DNA of 64,000 nt from Planctomycetaceae bacterium UBA2671 (GTDB lineage: Bacteria; Planctomycetota; Planctomycetia; Planctomycetales; Planctomycetaceae), in the NCBI GenBank assembly GCA_002359185.1, contig DEML01000030.1:127065-191064 (forward strand), read 5' to 3'. The translations under genes were made by a program, and so were the position numbers. The stretch's first letter is position 1. Every line of letters starts with the position of its first letter. The notes beneath the pieces were generated by a model. It did no database searches and was not told the origin of the DNA. It saw only the letters and a list, made by a program, of their open reading frames with translations. Of this stretch, positions 9,432 to 18,921 are shown piece by piece.

Positions 9432-10055
9432 ATGTTGTTTCACAGATTAACAGACAACTTGAGATGCTGGGGACGAGTACAACTTGCCCCCGGCATTACT
9501 GATTTCGGGAGATCGCAAGATACGATCTCCGTTGGTCGATGCTGTCTGTTGATCGCTTTACTGATTATGCCCGTTTTATCTTTGATATCCGGCTGTGGAT
9601 ATCACGTCGGTGCGCCTTATAATCCTGAAATCCGTTCGGTGCACGTGCCGATTTTCACATCGGATTTGTTTCGACGAGATATCAATATCGAACTGACCGA
9701 AGCTGTCCAGAAAGAAATTCGGGCACGAACTCCCTTCCAGCTCTCTTCAGCTGATCGCGCGGACACTCGATTGATCGGGCATGTGGTCGAAGTGAATAAA
9801 TCCGTCCTGGGAGAAACGAGCTTCGACGACCCGCGTCAATTGCAACTGGGCATTGGAGTGGAAGTCCTCTGGGAAGAAACGTCCGGCGGACAATTGCTCG
9901 CCCGGCAAACATTGCCGATCGACCCGCAAACCCGACAATTGCTGACGCAGGCAAACTTCGCTCCTGAGATCGGGCAATCTTACGCAACCGCCAAGCATGA
10001 GGCGATCTCTCGTTTAGCACGTCGAATTGTCGACATGATGGAATCGCCCTGGTAA
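9432..10055 (+). CDS. lptE: LptE-like LPS-assembly lipoprotein
   Basis: 207 residues. A hydrophobic stretch ends in the lipobox LISGC (Cys55), followed by GYHVG, the start typical of LptE (which usually begins CGFHLRG or CGYHxxG). The rest is a small alpha/beta domain with IRSVHVPIF and ELTEAVQKEI, as in the family. LptE plugs the LptD barrel that inserts lipopolysaccharide in the outer membrane. The ATG directly follows the TAA of the BamD-like gene. The 36 residues before the hydrophobic core are unusually long for a signal, so a start nearer 9550 is possible. No lptD is in the window. Confidence 0.8.
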   Translation: MLFHRLTDNLRCWGRVQLAPGITDFGRSQDTISVGRCCLLIALLIMPVLSLISGCGYHVGAPYNPEIRSVHVPIFTSDLFRRDINIELTEAVQKEIRARTPFQLSSADRADTRLIGHVVEVNKSVLGETSFDDPRQLQLGIGVEVLWEETSGGQLLARQTLPIDPQTRQLLTQANFAPEIGQSYATAKHEAISRLARRIVDMMESPW

Positions 10056-10083
10056 GTTGAAACCGCTGATAATATCGGCTTGT

Positions 10084-10620
10084 TCAACTTTTCATCTTTT
10101 CCACTTCCAACCGTCGATTCACCGAGGCGTCAAAGCATTTCTGCATCACTTCGAGTAAGCCATCAGGTTCCATGCCCGACATCGATGGTAATGAAATATG
10201 AAAGCCGCTGGCAGACTTCATGTAATTGGGAACCCGTTCCGGCCCCGGATATTTAGCATTCAGGTCGACGCCGATTCTGCGAATGATGCCCACTTCAAAG
10301 ATGCCGATGCGTTCGACCTGATCCCAGCGATAAACCTTGCGGCGGAAACTCGATGAGATGGTTATCTCTTCCGGATCGATTTCGACAAAGCAGGCACCCG
10401 GGAGAATAACACTCAAGCAGGCCACAATCGCCAGACTGAATAAAACAACCAGCAGCAGTCCCTCAAGCACGCCGTCTTTGACCAGTTCAATTCCGATCGC
10501 CAGAAACAGGACAGAAAAGACCAGCACCGCTATGGAACGGGTCAGGTCAGGTGTGAACCGGAGTGTGGGCAGTTCAGGGAGGTCTTCGGTTGTATTTTCA
10601 ATACCAGCAACAGACACAGA
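10084..10620 (-). CDS. Two-TM membrane protein with PH-like domain
   Basis: About 178 residues from a GTG at 10620, which has AAGGA six bases upstream. The longer reading from GTG 10632 lacks a ribosome site. Two adjacent hydrophobic segments (about 30-50 and 52-75 of the protein) are followed by a beta-rich stretch with the pattern FVEIDPEEITISSSFRRKVYRWDQVERI. That stretch resembles bacterial PH-like (YdbT/bPH) domains. It is tail-to-tail with the lptE-like gene, 28 bases between stops. No specific function can be given. Confidence 0.6.
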   Translation of the reverse strand, partial: SVSVAGIENTTEDLPELPTLRFTPDLTRSIAVLVFSVLFLAIGIELVKDGVLEGLLLVVLFSLAIVACLSVILPGACFVEIDPEEITISSSFRRKVYRWDQVERIGIFEVGIIRRIGVDLNAKYPGPERVPNYMKSASGFHISLPSMSGMEPDGLLEVMQKCFDASVNRRLEVEKMKS

Positions 10621-10632
10621 ATTTCCTTTCAC

Positions 10633-10652
10633 TGTAGGTCAGGCATTGCCTG
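10633..10652. repeat. Single family-A half palindrome
   Basis: TGTAGGTCAGGC followed by ATTGCCTGA, the left half of the family-A element, just upstream of the PH-like gene start. Confidence 0.7.
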
Positions 10653-10685
10653 ATGAGATCAACTTTTTTAGGTACTTCACAGTCA

Positions 10686-10773
10686 GTAGGGTCCGCTGTG
10701 CGGACCAGATTGCGGGATCGATGATTCTTATACATTGAATACACAAGGCAATGGTCCGCACAGCGGACCCTAC
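10686..10773. repeat. Perfect 22-bp inverted pair (GGTCCGCTGTGCGGACC type)
   Basis: 10686-10707 and 10752-10773 are exact inverted copies. Each arm is itself a near-perfect palindrome, so the DNA or RNA can form either two small hairpins or one long one. It sits between two leftward genes. Confidence 0.85.
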
Positions 10774-10792
10774 GGTTGAAACCGTAACTCAA

Positions 10793-10815
10793 CACTGCTG
10801 GGCAAGTCAGCAGTG
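10793..10815. repeat. Short palindrome CACTGCTG...CAGCAGTG
   Basis: 8-bp arms with a 7-base spacer. The same core recurs at 45350-45371, with a relative at 20609-20680. Confidence 0.7.
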
Positions 10816-10844
10816 GCACCCGATTTTTTGTCATTCCGACATCG

Positions 10845-10881
10845 CAAAAACAGGGTCATGGAACACTCGTTCCATAACCCT
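10845..10881 (-). terminator. Terminator of the beta-propeller gene
   Basis: 13-bp arms with one mismatch (10852-10864 and 10869-10881) around a 4-base loop. Read leftward, it is followed by a short T run. It lies about 45 bases after the stop of the leftward gene ending at 10927. Confidence 0.75.
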
Positions 10882-10926
10882 ATTGTATCTGATTAGAACT
10901 CGTCCTCAAGGACAATTTCTGAGCAC

Positions 10927-11982
10927 TTACAGTCCTGCAGGAACAATCAGTAACTGTCCAGCGTTCTCTTCACTGCCTTCTTCGGCTGACCCGAAGACAG
11001 TAATGTAGAGTCGACCACGTTTGTCGAATGCCAGTGCCGTCGGTTTATCAAGTGACATGACTTTCTTAACGGTCACTTCTTTGCCGTCGGTAATCAGCTC
11101 AAACAGTCCGCCATCTTCTGGTTTGGCCCAGGAGAAGTCAGCTGCATAGAGTTTTCCAGTCTTTGGCGAAAATGCCAGGCCAGCAATATCACTTAAACCA
11201 GTTTCATAGCTGCTGAGCAGTTCGCCCGATTTCGCATTGTAGACAGTCAGCAAGCTGTCGCCGGGAACATTCATTTCGCCCATCTGGCCCACGACGATTT
11301 CGCCGTTTTCACCATTTGTGATTGCAACCGGGGCGTCTACTCCGGTGGCCACTTTGGTCGCGATGGCTGCTTTCAGTTCTTGCGGTTTACCGTTCTTGAC
11401 TTCTGCTTTCAGAATCCAGCCTTTGGTGTCGTCTCCGTTGGCAGTAATGAAGATACCAGCTTTGTTGACAGCGACTCCGTAAAAGTTCCCTTCGCCTTTG
11501 GCAGAATCTTCACCTTGTTCGATGGGACCTAACGTGAACTCAGCGGAATCTTCACCGACGGGCTGTGTCGCAGGATCGGCTGAGATTTTGTATACGCGAA
11601 CAAGTTCTTCACCATCTGGTCGGCTACCATCACCGACGACCAGATGGTCGTTTCCAAGAAAGCCTACGCCCAAAGGTCCAATATTGTATTTGGGGCCTTT
11701 GCCGTAAACATCAGTCGGATAACTTGTGATTTCAGGATAGACTTTTCCGGTTTTACCGGGGACTAATCGGTGAACTCCATCTCGAGACGCGAAGAACACA
11801 TGGCCTGTTTTCGGACGAACGGCTACTCCGGAAGGGTTGTCGAGTTGATCGGCAACAACTCGTGATTTCATCGATTTTTCTTTTGCATCGGCTGCCTCAA
11901 CGCTTTGACTCGGCATTAATAAAGTCAAGCCGAAGAGTGCGGCTGCCGCGAGTGTGATTGTCTTGAGTTCGGTCATGTTCAT
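10927..11982 (-). CDS. Exported NHL/SMP-30-like beta-propeller protein
   Basis: 351 residues. A Sec signal is seen (hydrophobic about 8-22, likely cleavage after VEA near 30). The rest is a series of about six beta-propeller blades with repeated patterns such as NPSGVAVRPKTGHVFFASRDG, IAGLAFSPKTGKLYAADF and PTALAFDKRGRLYITVF. Such patterns are typical of NHL/SMP-30/gluconolactonase-like folds. No catalytic metal set can be placed with certainty. GAGGAA precedes two ATGs (11982 and 11976); either could be used. It lies in the same orientation as the diheme peroxidase upstream, about 100 bases apart, and both products are exported. Function unknown. Confidence 0.75.
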   Translation of the reverse strand: MNMTELKTITLAAAALFGLTLLMPSQSVEAADAKEKSMKSRVVADQLDNPSGVAVRPKTGHVFFASRDGVHRLVPGKTGKVYPEITSYPTDVYGKGPKYNIGPLGVGFLGNDHLVVGDGSRPDGEELVRVYKISADPATQPVGEDSAEFTLGPIEQGEDSAKGEGNFYGVAVNKAGIFITANGDDTKGWILKAEVKNGKPQELKAAIATKVATGVDAPVAITNGENGEIVVGQMGEMNVPGDSLLTVYNAKSGELLSSYETGLSDIAGLAFSPKTGKLYAADFSWAKPEDGGLFELITDGKEVTVKKVMSLDKPTALAFDKRGRLYITVFGSAEEGSEENAGQLLIVPAGL

Positions 11983-12083
11983 AGTTCCTCATTCGTTGGT
12001 GGTTTTAAAAATTCCTCTCAGAGTTCACGTGAAATTTTCCTTGAGGAAATTCCGTAAACTCTGAACGGGAATGGGATTCAAAT

Positions 12084-13154
12084 TTATTCCGGTAATTCAG
12101 GGGCTTCTACAAGGGGATAGGATTCGCTCGATAATCCTTCCTTGAGGAAAGTGACCAGATCATTCATTTCCTGTTCAGTCAGATTCATCTCAAAAATTTC
12201 CTCATCGAGATATTCATTGGCAATGCCTCCTTTGTTGTAATGCTCGACAACTTCCTTCAATGTTTTGAGGCTGCCGTCGTGCATGTAGGGAGCAGTGCGG
12301 GCAATTTCTCTCAGTGTTGGAGTCTTGAATGCACCAGTGTCGCCTCCAAGTTTACTGATGGCGAATCGACCCTCATCAGGCTTTTCCTGATCCATCCCGA
12401 TGCCGATGTTGTGAAAACTGTTGTCGGTGAAATTCCCTCCACTATGGCAAGCCGAGCAGTTGGCCTTGCCGAAGAAGAGGTCTTTTCCTCGTTGAGCAGC
12501 TTCGGACAACGCGGTTTTATCCCCTGCCTCAAATCGATCATAAGGGGCATCACCTGAGAGTAAAGTCCTTTCGAAGGCTGCCAGCGCTTTTGCCAGAGTT
12601 TCATCCGAAGCGGGTTCTCCGAATTCTTCTTCAAAACGTTTGCGATATTCGGGAATCCCGTTGATGCGTTCGAGAGCCAGATCCATCTTCATATTCATCT
12701 CGATCGGATTCTGAATCGGTCCCAGTGCCTGTTCTTCGAGCGTCGCGGCCCGGCCATCCCAGAATTGAAAGTTGTGAAAAGCGCTGTTGATGACGGTCGG
12801 GGAATTCCGCCCTCCTTTTTGATTATCGACACCTGTGGCAAACTGTTCTCCGTTGCTATAACCTTTGGCAGGATCGTGGCAGGAGGCACAGGAGATTGTA
12901 TTGTCTGTCGAAAGCCGTTTATCGAAAAACAGCATTTTTCCGAGCTCGATTTTTCCAGGAGTCGAAGGATTCTCTTTCGATTCTTTTAACTCAGGCAGCC
13001 CGAGTGGGACCTGGGCATGTAGAGTTTTTACACTGATGAAACTCAGAGCCATTGAGAATGAGATGATCATGACCAACGGCGACTTTCCCGTTGAGATCCC
13101 ATTCGAACCCTTGCCTGGAGTCAAATTGAAATGCTGAAGACTTACTGATTTCAT
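12084..13154 (-). CDS. Diheme cytochrome c peroxidase (CcpA/MauG family)
   Basis: 356 residues. The signal peptide ends near AHA (about 47). Two c-type heme sites, CASCH (89-93) and CSACH (233-237), lie in the order and spacing of bacterial diheme peroxidases. The family context QFWDGRAATLEEQALGPI and the C-terminal TAPYMHDGSLKTLKEVVEHYN, which holds the Met/His ligand region, are also present. These periplasmic enzymes reduce hydrogen peroxide with electrons from small cytochromes; MauG relatives instead oxidise protein side chains. GAGG six bases before the ATG at 13154 supports the start. The residues needed for heme attachment are intact. Confidence 0.92.
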   Translation of the reverse strand: MKSVSLQHFNLTPGKGSNGISTGKSPLVMIISFSMALSFISVKTLHAQVPLGLPELKESKENPSTPGKIELGKMLFFDKRLSTDNTISCASCHDPAKGYSNGEQFATGVDNQKGGRNSPTVINSAFHNFQFWDGRAATLEEQALGPIQNPIEMNMKMDLALERINGIPEYRKRFEEEFGEPASDETLAKALAAFERTLLSGDAPYDRFEAGDKTALSEAAQRGKDLFFGKANCSACHSGGNFTDNSFHNIGIGMDQEKPDEGRFAISKLGGDTGAFKTPTLREIARTAPYMHDGSLKTLKEVVEHYNKGGIANEYLDEEIFEMNLTEQEMNDLVTFLKEGLSSESYPLVEAPELPE

Positions 13155-13499
13155 TGGTAACCTCGCGTTCTTTTCGTCAGTTCATCACAGGATTGATAAA
13201 CACATACTCTCAAGTGGATGGAAAGTTTGGTAGGGATTTCTCTTCAATCTTGCCGCAATGCACTTTGCAGGATTGCTCTTAAGACGGTACAACTCTCTAA
13301 AAGGATGATCACCCAGTGAAATAGGAGAGTATATTTCTATACTCCAATGTCTGAGTTTTCCTGCAATTTATCATAAGGTGACTACTCTCATTTTTACAGT
13401 GGATGCAGGTGAAATCCGATTGGAAACCAGTTTCCGATCAGAATCCCAGTTCCAAAATCCAACTATCTCCACGATATCCCTTCTGAACAGACAACACAG
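13155..13499. other. Divergent intergenic region, nothing specific recognised
   Basis: 345 bases between the divergent peroxidase and antiporter genes. It must hold both promoters. No repeat or strong palindrome stands out. Confidence 0.5.
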
Positions 13500-15404
13500 G
13501 TGGCACAGATTTTGAATTCTCCTCTGATCTATCTGACAGGCTTATTTGTTCTGGGTATTACTGCTCAATGGCTGGCATGGCGATTGAGATTGCCTGCCAT
13601 TTTACTGCTGTTGATGTTTGGATTCGCAGCCAATACCGTAGTCGACCCCACGCGGATTATCGACGATACACTCCTGTTCCCGCTCGTTTCTCTTTCCGTA
13701 GCCGTCATTCTATTTGATGGTGGCCTGAGTCTGCGTCTGAGTGAATTGAAAACGACATCGGGCTCGGTTACGCGTCTTGTGACTGTCGGCTGCGTGATTA
13801 CGTGGATACTTGGAACTTGTGCAGCCAGATTGATCTTTTACAGCTGGTGGATTGCCTCGTTAGCTGGTGCGATCTTTGTTGTGACGGGTCCGACGGTGAT
13901 TGGCCCGTTATTGAGGCACGTCCGACCGAATCCCACGGTCAGTTCGATTGCGAAATGGGAAGGGATTGTCATTGATCCAATCGGGGCTTTGCTGGCCGTG
14001 CTCGTTTCCACCGCGATTGCATCGGGAAGTGTCACTGAAGCAACCGTCGATATCATCATCAGTCTCGGGGCAGCGGTGGCGATCAGTACGGTGATCGGGT
14101 TCATCACCGCTTACATTCTGATCGTGATGTTCCGCAAGCACTTGATTCCCGACTACCTGCAAAGTCCGGTCATGCTGATGAGCGTCCTTGCATCTTATAC
14201 GCTTTCCAATCTGCTGATGGCTGAGTCAGGCCTGGCAACCGTCACTGTCCTGGGAATTCTTATGGCGAACCAGAAGAGTGTTTCGATCACTCACTTGATT
14301 GAGTTCAAGGAAAATCTGGGGGTTCTGCTGATTTCTGTCTTGTTCATCCTGCTTTCTTCCCGTTACCAATTCACCGAACTTATGCAACTCGGTTGGCCAG
14401 CCGTGGGGTTTTTGATTTTGATGATCGGCATTGTCCGACCGCTTGCCGTCTTCGCTTCGACCTACGGCACGAAACTGAAATGGCAGGAAAAAGTGTTTCT
14501 GTCATTCCTGGCTCCCCGGGGAATTGTAGCGGCTGCAGTCGCCAGTGTGTTCGCCCTCGAATTGACGCATCTTGCCGGGGAAGAACATTCTGTTATCTCG
14601 CCGATGATGCTTGCGGACTTGAACAAATTTGTCCCACTGACATTTGTCGTCATTGTGGGAACCGTCGCTTTTTATGGACTGACCGCCGCGCCCCTGGCAC
14701 GTTATCTGGGAATTTCAGAACGGAATCCTCAAGGCATTCTGTTTGCAGGAGCCGACCGATTGGTCCGTTCGATCGCTACGATTGTTCATAAAGAAGGATT
14801 TCAGGTTCTTCTGGTCGATACCAATCATGAAAACATCAGTGCCGCGCGCATGCTGAGCCTGCCTGCGACGAATGCGAGCATCCTTTCGGAATACGCCCGC
14901 GAGGAACTCAACCTGGGTGGACTGGGCCGCTTCGTTGCCATGACTCCGAACGACCAGGTGAACATGCTGGCTGCTCTGGAATTTCGGGAAATATTTGACC
15001 GCGCCGACCTGTTCCAACTCAAGCCAAATGTCTCCGATAAGCATCGACAAGCCTTGTCGCATCAGTCCAAACGGGCTCGCTACATTTTTTCAGGCGGGAC
15101 AACCTATCGCATGTTGATCGATTTGATGAACGATGGCTTCGTCGTCAAAGCCTCCAAGCTGACGGAAGAATATCCCTACTCTTCGTTCCGCGAAAAATAT
15201 GGGCCGCAGGCGCTGCCATTATTTGTCATTACAGAATCCCGGAAGCTCATCATTCTGACAGATGAAGAACGCTCCGAACCCCAAGCCGGAGAAACCCTCA
15301 TCGCCTTTGTCCCAGACATGACCTACGCCAAAGTCGAAGAGCATCAGAAGAAGGCGAATGAAAAATTAGCTGCGAAGGAACTGAAAAATTCTGACGAAAC
15401 CTAA
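13500..15404 (+). CDS. CPA1-type cation:proton antiporter with TrkA-N-like domain
   Basis: 634 residues from GTG at 13500. About 12 membrane segments occupy residues 1-400, with the NhaP-type motifs LLLMFGFAANTVVDP, ILFDGGLSL, TGPTVIGPLL and FLAPRGIVAAAVASVFAL. After the last membrane helix a soluble domain (about 405-520) resembles TrkA-N/RCK (GILFAGADRLVRSIATIVHKEGFQVLLVDTN). In it the nucleotide-binding GxGxxG is degenerate (Gly-Ala-Asp-Arg). A further C-terminal domain of about 100 residues ends in a Lys/Glu-rich tail. Likely exchanges Na+ or K+ for H+ across the inner membrane. Gating by a nucleotide is inferred from the TrkA-like domain. Confidence 0.88.
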   Translation: MAQILNSPLIYLTGLFVLGITAQWLAWRLRLPAILLLLMFGFAANTVVDPTRIIDDTLLFPLVSLSVAVILFDGGLSLRLSELKTTSGSVTRLVTVGCVITWILGTCAARLIFYSWWIASLAGAIFVVTGPTVIGPLLRHVRPNPTVSSIAKWEGIVIDPIGALLAVLVSTAIASGSVTEATVDIIISLGAAVAISTVIGFITAYILIVMFRKHLIPDYLQSPVMLMSVLASYTLSNLLMAESGLATVTVLGILMANQKSVSITHLIEFKENLGVLLISVLFILLSSRYQFTELMQLGWPAVGFLILMIGIVRPLAVFASTYGTKLKWQEKVFLSFLAPRGIVAAAVASVFALELTHLAGEEHSVISPMMLADLNKFVPLTFVVIVGTVAFYGLTAAPLARYLGISERNPQGILFAGADRLVRSIATIVHKEGFQVLLVDTNHENISAARMLSLPATNASILSEYAREELNLGGLGRFVAMTPNDQVNMLAALEFREIFDRADLFQLKPNVSDKHRQALSHQSKRARYIFSGGTTYRMLIDLMNDGFVVKASKLTEEYPYSSFREKYGPQALPLFVITESRKLIILTDEERSEPQAGETLIAFVPDMTYAKVEEHQKKANEKLAAKELKNSDET

Positions 15405-15447
15405 TACCAGATACCGTTGATGATTTAATAATTGTCGTTGCCGGGTG

Positions 15448-15471
15448 CCATGCTCAAGCTTGCTTGAGCAT
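15448..15471. repeat. Palindrome CATGCTCAAGC/GCTTGAGCATG
   Basis: Perfect 11-bp arms with a 2-base spacer between the convergent antiporter and regulator genes. A weaker relative is at 4028-4051. No T run, so a terminator role is uncertain. Confidence 0.75.
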
Positions 15472-15688
15472 GCAATGAGCGGGTGAATTCAAGGATTAAG
15501 GTTTGCTGCAAGGGAGTTTGTTGTGCAAGCGGATGTCACCAGTTAATGAGCACAAGACCTAACTGTCTTTCTCGGTTGGATGCTGAAAGCACAAGTTGTT
15601 TCACCGTTCGCCCATAATGCCTGTAGAACTGAAAAGTCACTATCTTCCACTTTCAAAGACTTCGGATAGTATCTCTAGCCAAGAACTA

Positions 15689-18600
15689 TCAATTACCCAA
15701 CTTATGCTTCTTAAGCTTACTATAAAACGTACTCCGCGGCATTCCCAGCAGGCGGGCGGCTTCGGCTTTGTTGCCGTCGCTGGTTTTGAGGGCGCTTGCC
15801 AGTTGTTCGTATTCCTGTTGTCGGGATAGTTTCCGTTTGGTCCTGGCGTTGTCGGCTGTCGGTATTGCCGTTGGGGGCGTAATGAGCTTCGGTGTCGATC
15901 GGCTGGCGGCTTCGTAGATCGAAAGAGGTTTGTCGGAGACCGCTTCGCGAACTTCCAATGGCAGATTTTCCAAAAGCAGACAATCGGTTTCGGCCAGCAC
16001 GACCGCTCGCTGGATTGCGTTATGCAACTCGCGAATATTGCCCGGCCAGTCGTAGTTGAGTAAGGCTCGGAAGGCAAGATCATCGATATCCCGCATCTTC
16101 TTGTTCGCCTTGTCAGCGGCTTCCTTGAGGAACTCCAGGCTCAGTTCGAACAGATCTTCTTTCCGTTCCCGAAGTGGAGGCAGGATGAGCGTGATGACAT
16201 TCAAGCGATAATAAAGATCCTGTCTGAACAAACCATTTTTGATCCGCTCCTCGAGATTCTGATGAGTCGCTGCGATCAGGCGGACATCGACGGAAATCGA
16301 CTCGCGACTTCCAACCGGCTCGAACTTTTGTTCCTGCAGCACCCGCAGTAGTTTGACCTGCACATCAGCTGGCAGATCGCCAATTTCATCGAGAAAGAGA
16401 GTACCTTTATCAGCCATTTGAAATCGGCCGACAGTATCTTTGTAAGCTCCCGTGAATGCTCCCTTCACATGGCCAAACAGTTCACTTTCCAGCAGAGAAG
16501 GGGAGAGGGCGGCACAGTTGACACTGACCATTTCCTGAGCTTTGCGACGGCTGTTGGCATGAATCGCCTGGGCGAGCAGTTCTTTGCCAGTTCCGCTTTC
16601 CCCGCGAATCATGACAGACGTATCGCTCTCGGCCACCTTCCGAGCTGAGTCAAGCACGCGAATCATTTCGGGACTTGAACCACGTATGTTTCCTCGCTGG
16701 AAAGATTTTTTTTGGAGTTTGGGTGTCGACTCGACAGGCTCTTCCTGAACATTGCTGGCGAGTTGTTGTTTCAGAATGGCGATCTGACGTTCCTGGGATT
16801 CGACCTTGCGAACTTTTTCCTGCAACATGTTATCGAGCCGGGAGACATTTTGCTGAACCCGCACACATTGCAGAGCAACACCGGTCATCTGACCAATCGC
16901 AGAAACGAACGTCGTATCTTCAGCTGTGTAAGGAGTCGAGGACGCTTTTGGACCAAGTATGACCAGTCCAGTTAAGCGACCATCGACTTCGAATCCGTGG
17001 ATCAATTGAGAATTCAATTCCCGATGGAGTTGCTGAAGCCTGGGCATCTCTGAACGAGAGCTTCCGCTAACTCGCTGGCAGGAACCTTCTCTTTCCAGAA
17101 TGAGATCGGTTTCTTCATCGAGAGAAATCCGTGAAGGTAACTGGGGACCATTCACTGCGGAAATGAGATTGAATTCGTGTGTCTTCCCTTCTCGCAAATA
17201 TAAAGCATTGAAACGCACCTGTAGCACTTCCCGGCTCGATCGCAGCATGTGCTCGGCCAGCGAACGTACGTCGGCGACTTTGGTCACAACGGTATTCATC
17301 TGCTGCATCGCTCGATCAAGCCGATACTTCTCTCGGAAGAATCGACGATCCAGCGCTTCCTGCACGCGATCTCGCATCCACCCTAATGCGAGGATGCCGA
17401 GAGTTAAAATGATGGTCAACGGAAAAACCTGTTCGGGCACGGAAATTCCCCGGTAGACCGTCAGAACACTTCCCATCGCGATCAACAGGCTATAGCAGAC
17501 AGTGAGCAGTTGACTCAAAATCAAATAAAGCACACGACGACTGAGAATTTGATCGATGAGCATCAATCGATATCGCAAAATACCAATTGCATAAGCGGTC
17601 AGGAACAGCAGGCTGACAATGACCATCGGAATACGACCGCGACCAAGCGACATCCCGACGCGATCGGCATAGGCCAGATAGACCGTATAGACCACCAGCG
17701 GCAAAGCCAGGCAAGCCGCCCCGAGAATCCACTGCATCTGCTTTTGCTCGGCTGGCTGCTGAGAGGCGCGGTAATTGATGAACATCACCACCATACTCAA
17801 GCCGTAATAAACAGCAGCTATGGGAATGTAGGTATCGATCGCAAATCGGAGCCAGGAGATGATTGACTGAGTACCGGGCGTGGGTGAGGAAGGGTCGTAA
17901 GCAAGATAAGCGACTGCCAGTAAAAATGTGGTCGTCGCCAGCATTAAAGCCGGGGCTGCATATAGAGCAGTTAATAATGAGGTCGTGTACTTCTCAAGAA
18001 ATCGACTGCGTGATGGATAATTCAGAAAAAAGTGCAGAGTCGTGACGGGGATGAGAATGGCACTGATGACAAATGGGAATGTCAGCAGGGGACTCGAAGC
18101 AATCACCCACCAGTGATATCCCCCGACAAACGCAGGCAGCGTCAAAAAGCAAAGCAGAAAGAACATCCGACCTGCATGATCACTCGGGCGGGTATAAAAA
18201 GAAAGAGCCGCCAGTGTGAACACGCTGAACTCAAGCAGACACCAGATGATCGACAAAACGACTTCGAGCGTCGGCAGAGCACGAAGCATCAGAAAACTTT
18301 TCTCAACGATCCCGGTCTCCGTGTCTAAATATTTAATACGGACATATTTAGCTTGATGGATCCGGCTTTCCGCTCCGGAAAATTCAGGAACAGAATCGGA
18401 AGTTGAAGGGCTTTGTGCATATCTCTTTGATGCATAAACAATAACAGAAGGAAGTTCACCATAGCGGTCATGATCCAGAGGATTTACCTCTTCAAGTCGA
18501 CTACCGTACTCCCCTTCCTGGCTAAGTGAACGGCCTAAACTGGCGGTTGCCCGAGAAAACGAGGCAAAAGAGTGGATGGGAAATCCGTTGATTTCAAGAA

Positions 18601-18847
18601 TTCGATCACCTGCAGATGGGGCGTTTCCAAAATAAGCAGGCAGACGATTTCGAACACCTTCCGAAGCTGGCAGAAACTGCCGAATTTCAATCCCACTCTG
18701 AGTTTCACTCTCACTGTTCACCAGACAGCGAATTCCCAAGTCCCCACTTGTGGCGACAAAAAATAAAACAGCCGCACAGTACAGAGCCAGGAATAAAGTC
18801 GAGGCTCCGGCAACCCAACGATAATAGATAGATTCAGAATTCGACAT
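15689..18847 (-). CDS. Membrane-tethered sigma-54-dependent activator with PDZ and GAF domains
   Basis: 1052 residues. One N-terminal membrane helix (about 10-32) is followed by a PDZ-like domain (about 45-110, SAGDRILEINGFPIHSFASF). About eight membrane helices follow (roughly 195-490), then a GAF domain (about 520-680) and a short coiled coil. The sigma-54 AAA+ domain comes next, with Walker A GESGTGKE (about 745), the sigma-54-contacting GAFTGA loop (about 797) and Walker B DEIGDLP (about 820). A Fis-type HTH_8 closes the protein (1008-1052). The sensory half looks like that of ComP-type histidine kinases, but the output is a transcription activator, with no receiver or kinase domain. It is transcribed away from the palindrome array and the sigma-54-like promoter upstream of moaA. 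All key ATPase motifs are intact. Confidence 0.93.
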   Translation of the reverse strand: MSNSESIYYRWVAGASTLFLALYCAAVLFFVATSGDLGIRCLVNSESETQSGIEIRQFLPASEGVRNRLPAYFGNAPSAGDRILEINGFPIHSFASFSRATASLGRSLSQEGEYGSRLEEVNPLDHDRYGELPSVIVYASKRYAQSPSTSDSVPEFSGAESRIHQAKYVRIKYLDTETGIVEKSFLMLRALPTLEVVLSIIWCLLEFSVFTLAALSFYTRPSDHAGRMFFLLCFLTLPAFVGGYHWWVIASSPLLTFPFVISAILIPVTTLHFFLNYPSRSRFLEKYTTSLLTALYAAPALMLATTTFLLAVAYLAYDPSSPTPGTQSIISWLRFAIDTYIPIAAVYYGLSMVVMFINYRASQQPAEQKQMQWILGAACLALPLVVYTVYLAYADRVGMSLGRGRIPMVIVSLLFLTAYAIGILRYRLMLIDQILSRRVLYLILSQLLTVCYSLLIAMGSVLTVYRGISVPEQVFPLTIILTLGILALGWMRDRVQEALDRRFFREKYRLDRAMQQMNTVVTKVADVRSLAEHMLRSSREVLQVRFNALYLREGKTHEFNLISAVNGPQLPSRISLDEETDLILEREGSCQRVSGSSRSEMPRLQQLHRELNSQLIHGFEVDGRLTGLVILGPKASSTPYTAEDTTFVSAIGQMTGVALQCVRVQQNVSRLDNMLQEKVRKVESQERQIAILKQQLASNVQEEPVESTPKLQKKSFQRGNIRGSSPEMIRVLDSARKVAESDTSVMIRGESGTGKELLAQAIHANSRRKAQEMVSVNCAALSPSLLESELFGHVKGAFTGAYKDTVGRFQMADKGTLFLDEIGDLPADVQVKLLRVLQEQKFEPVGSRESISVDVRLIAATHQNLEERIKNGLFRQDLYYRLNVITLILPPLRERKEDLFELSLEFLKEAADKANKKMRDIDDLAFRALLNYDWPGNIRELHNAIQRAVVLAETDCLLLENLPLEVREAVSDKPLSIYEAASRSTPKLITPPTAIPTADNARTKRKLSRQQEYEQLASALKTSDGNKAEAARLLGMPRSTFYSKLKKHKLGN

Positions 18848-18921
18848 CTCATTTTCTCATCAAAGAGAAAGCGTCAGGAAAAGCAAACAGAGGCAAATAA
18901 CCTCATTGATCATGCCAGGAA

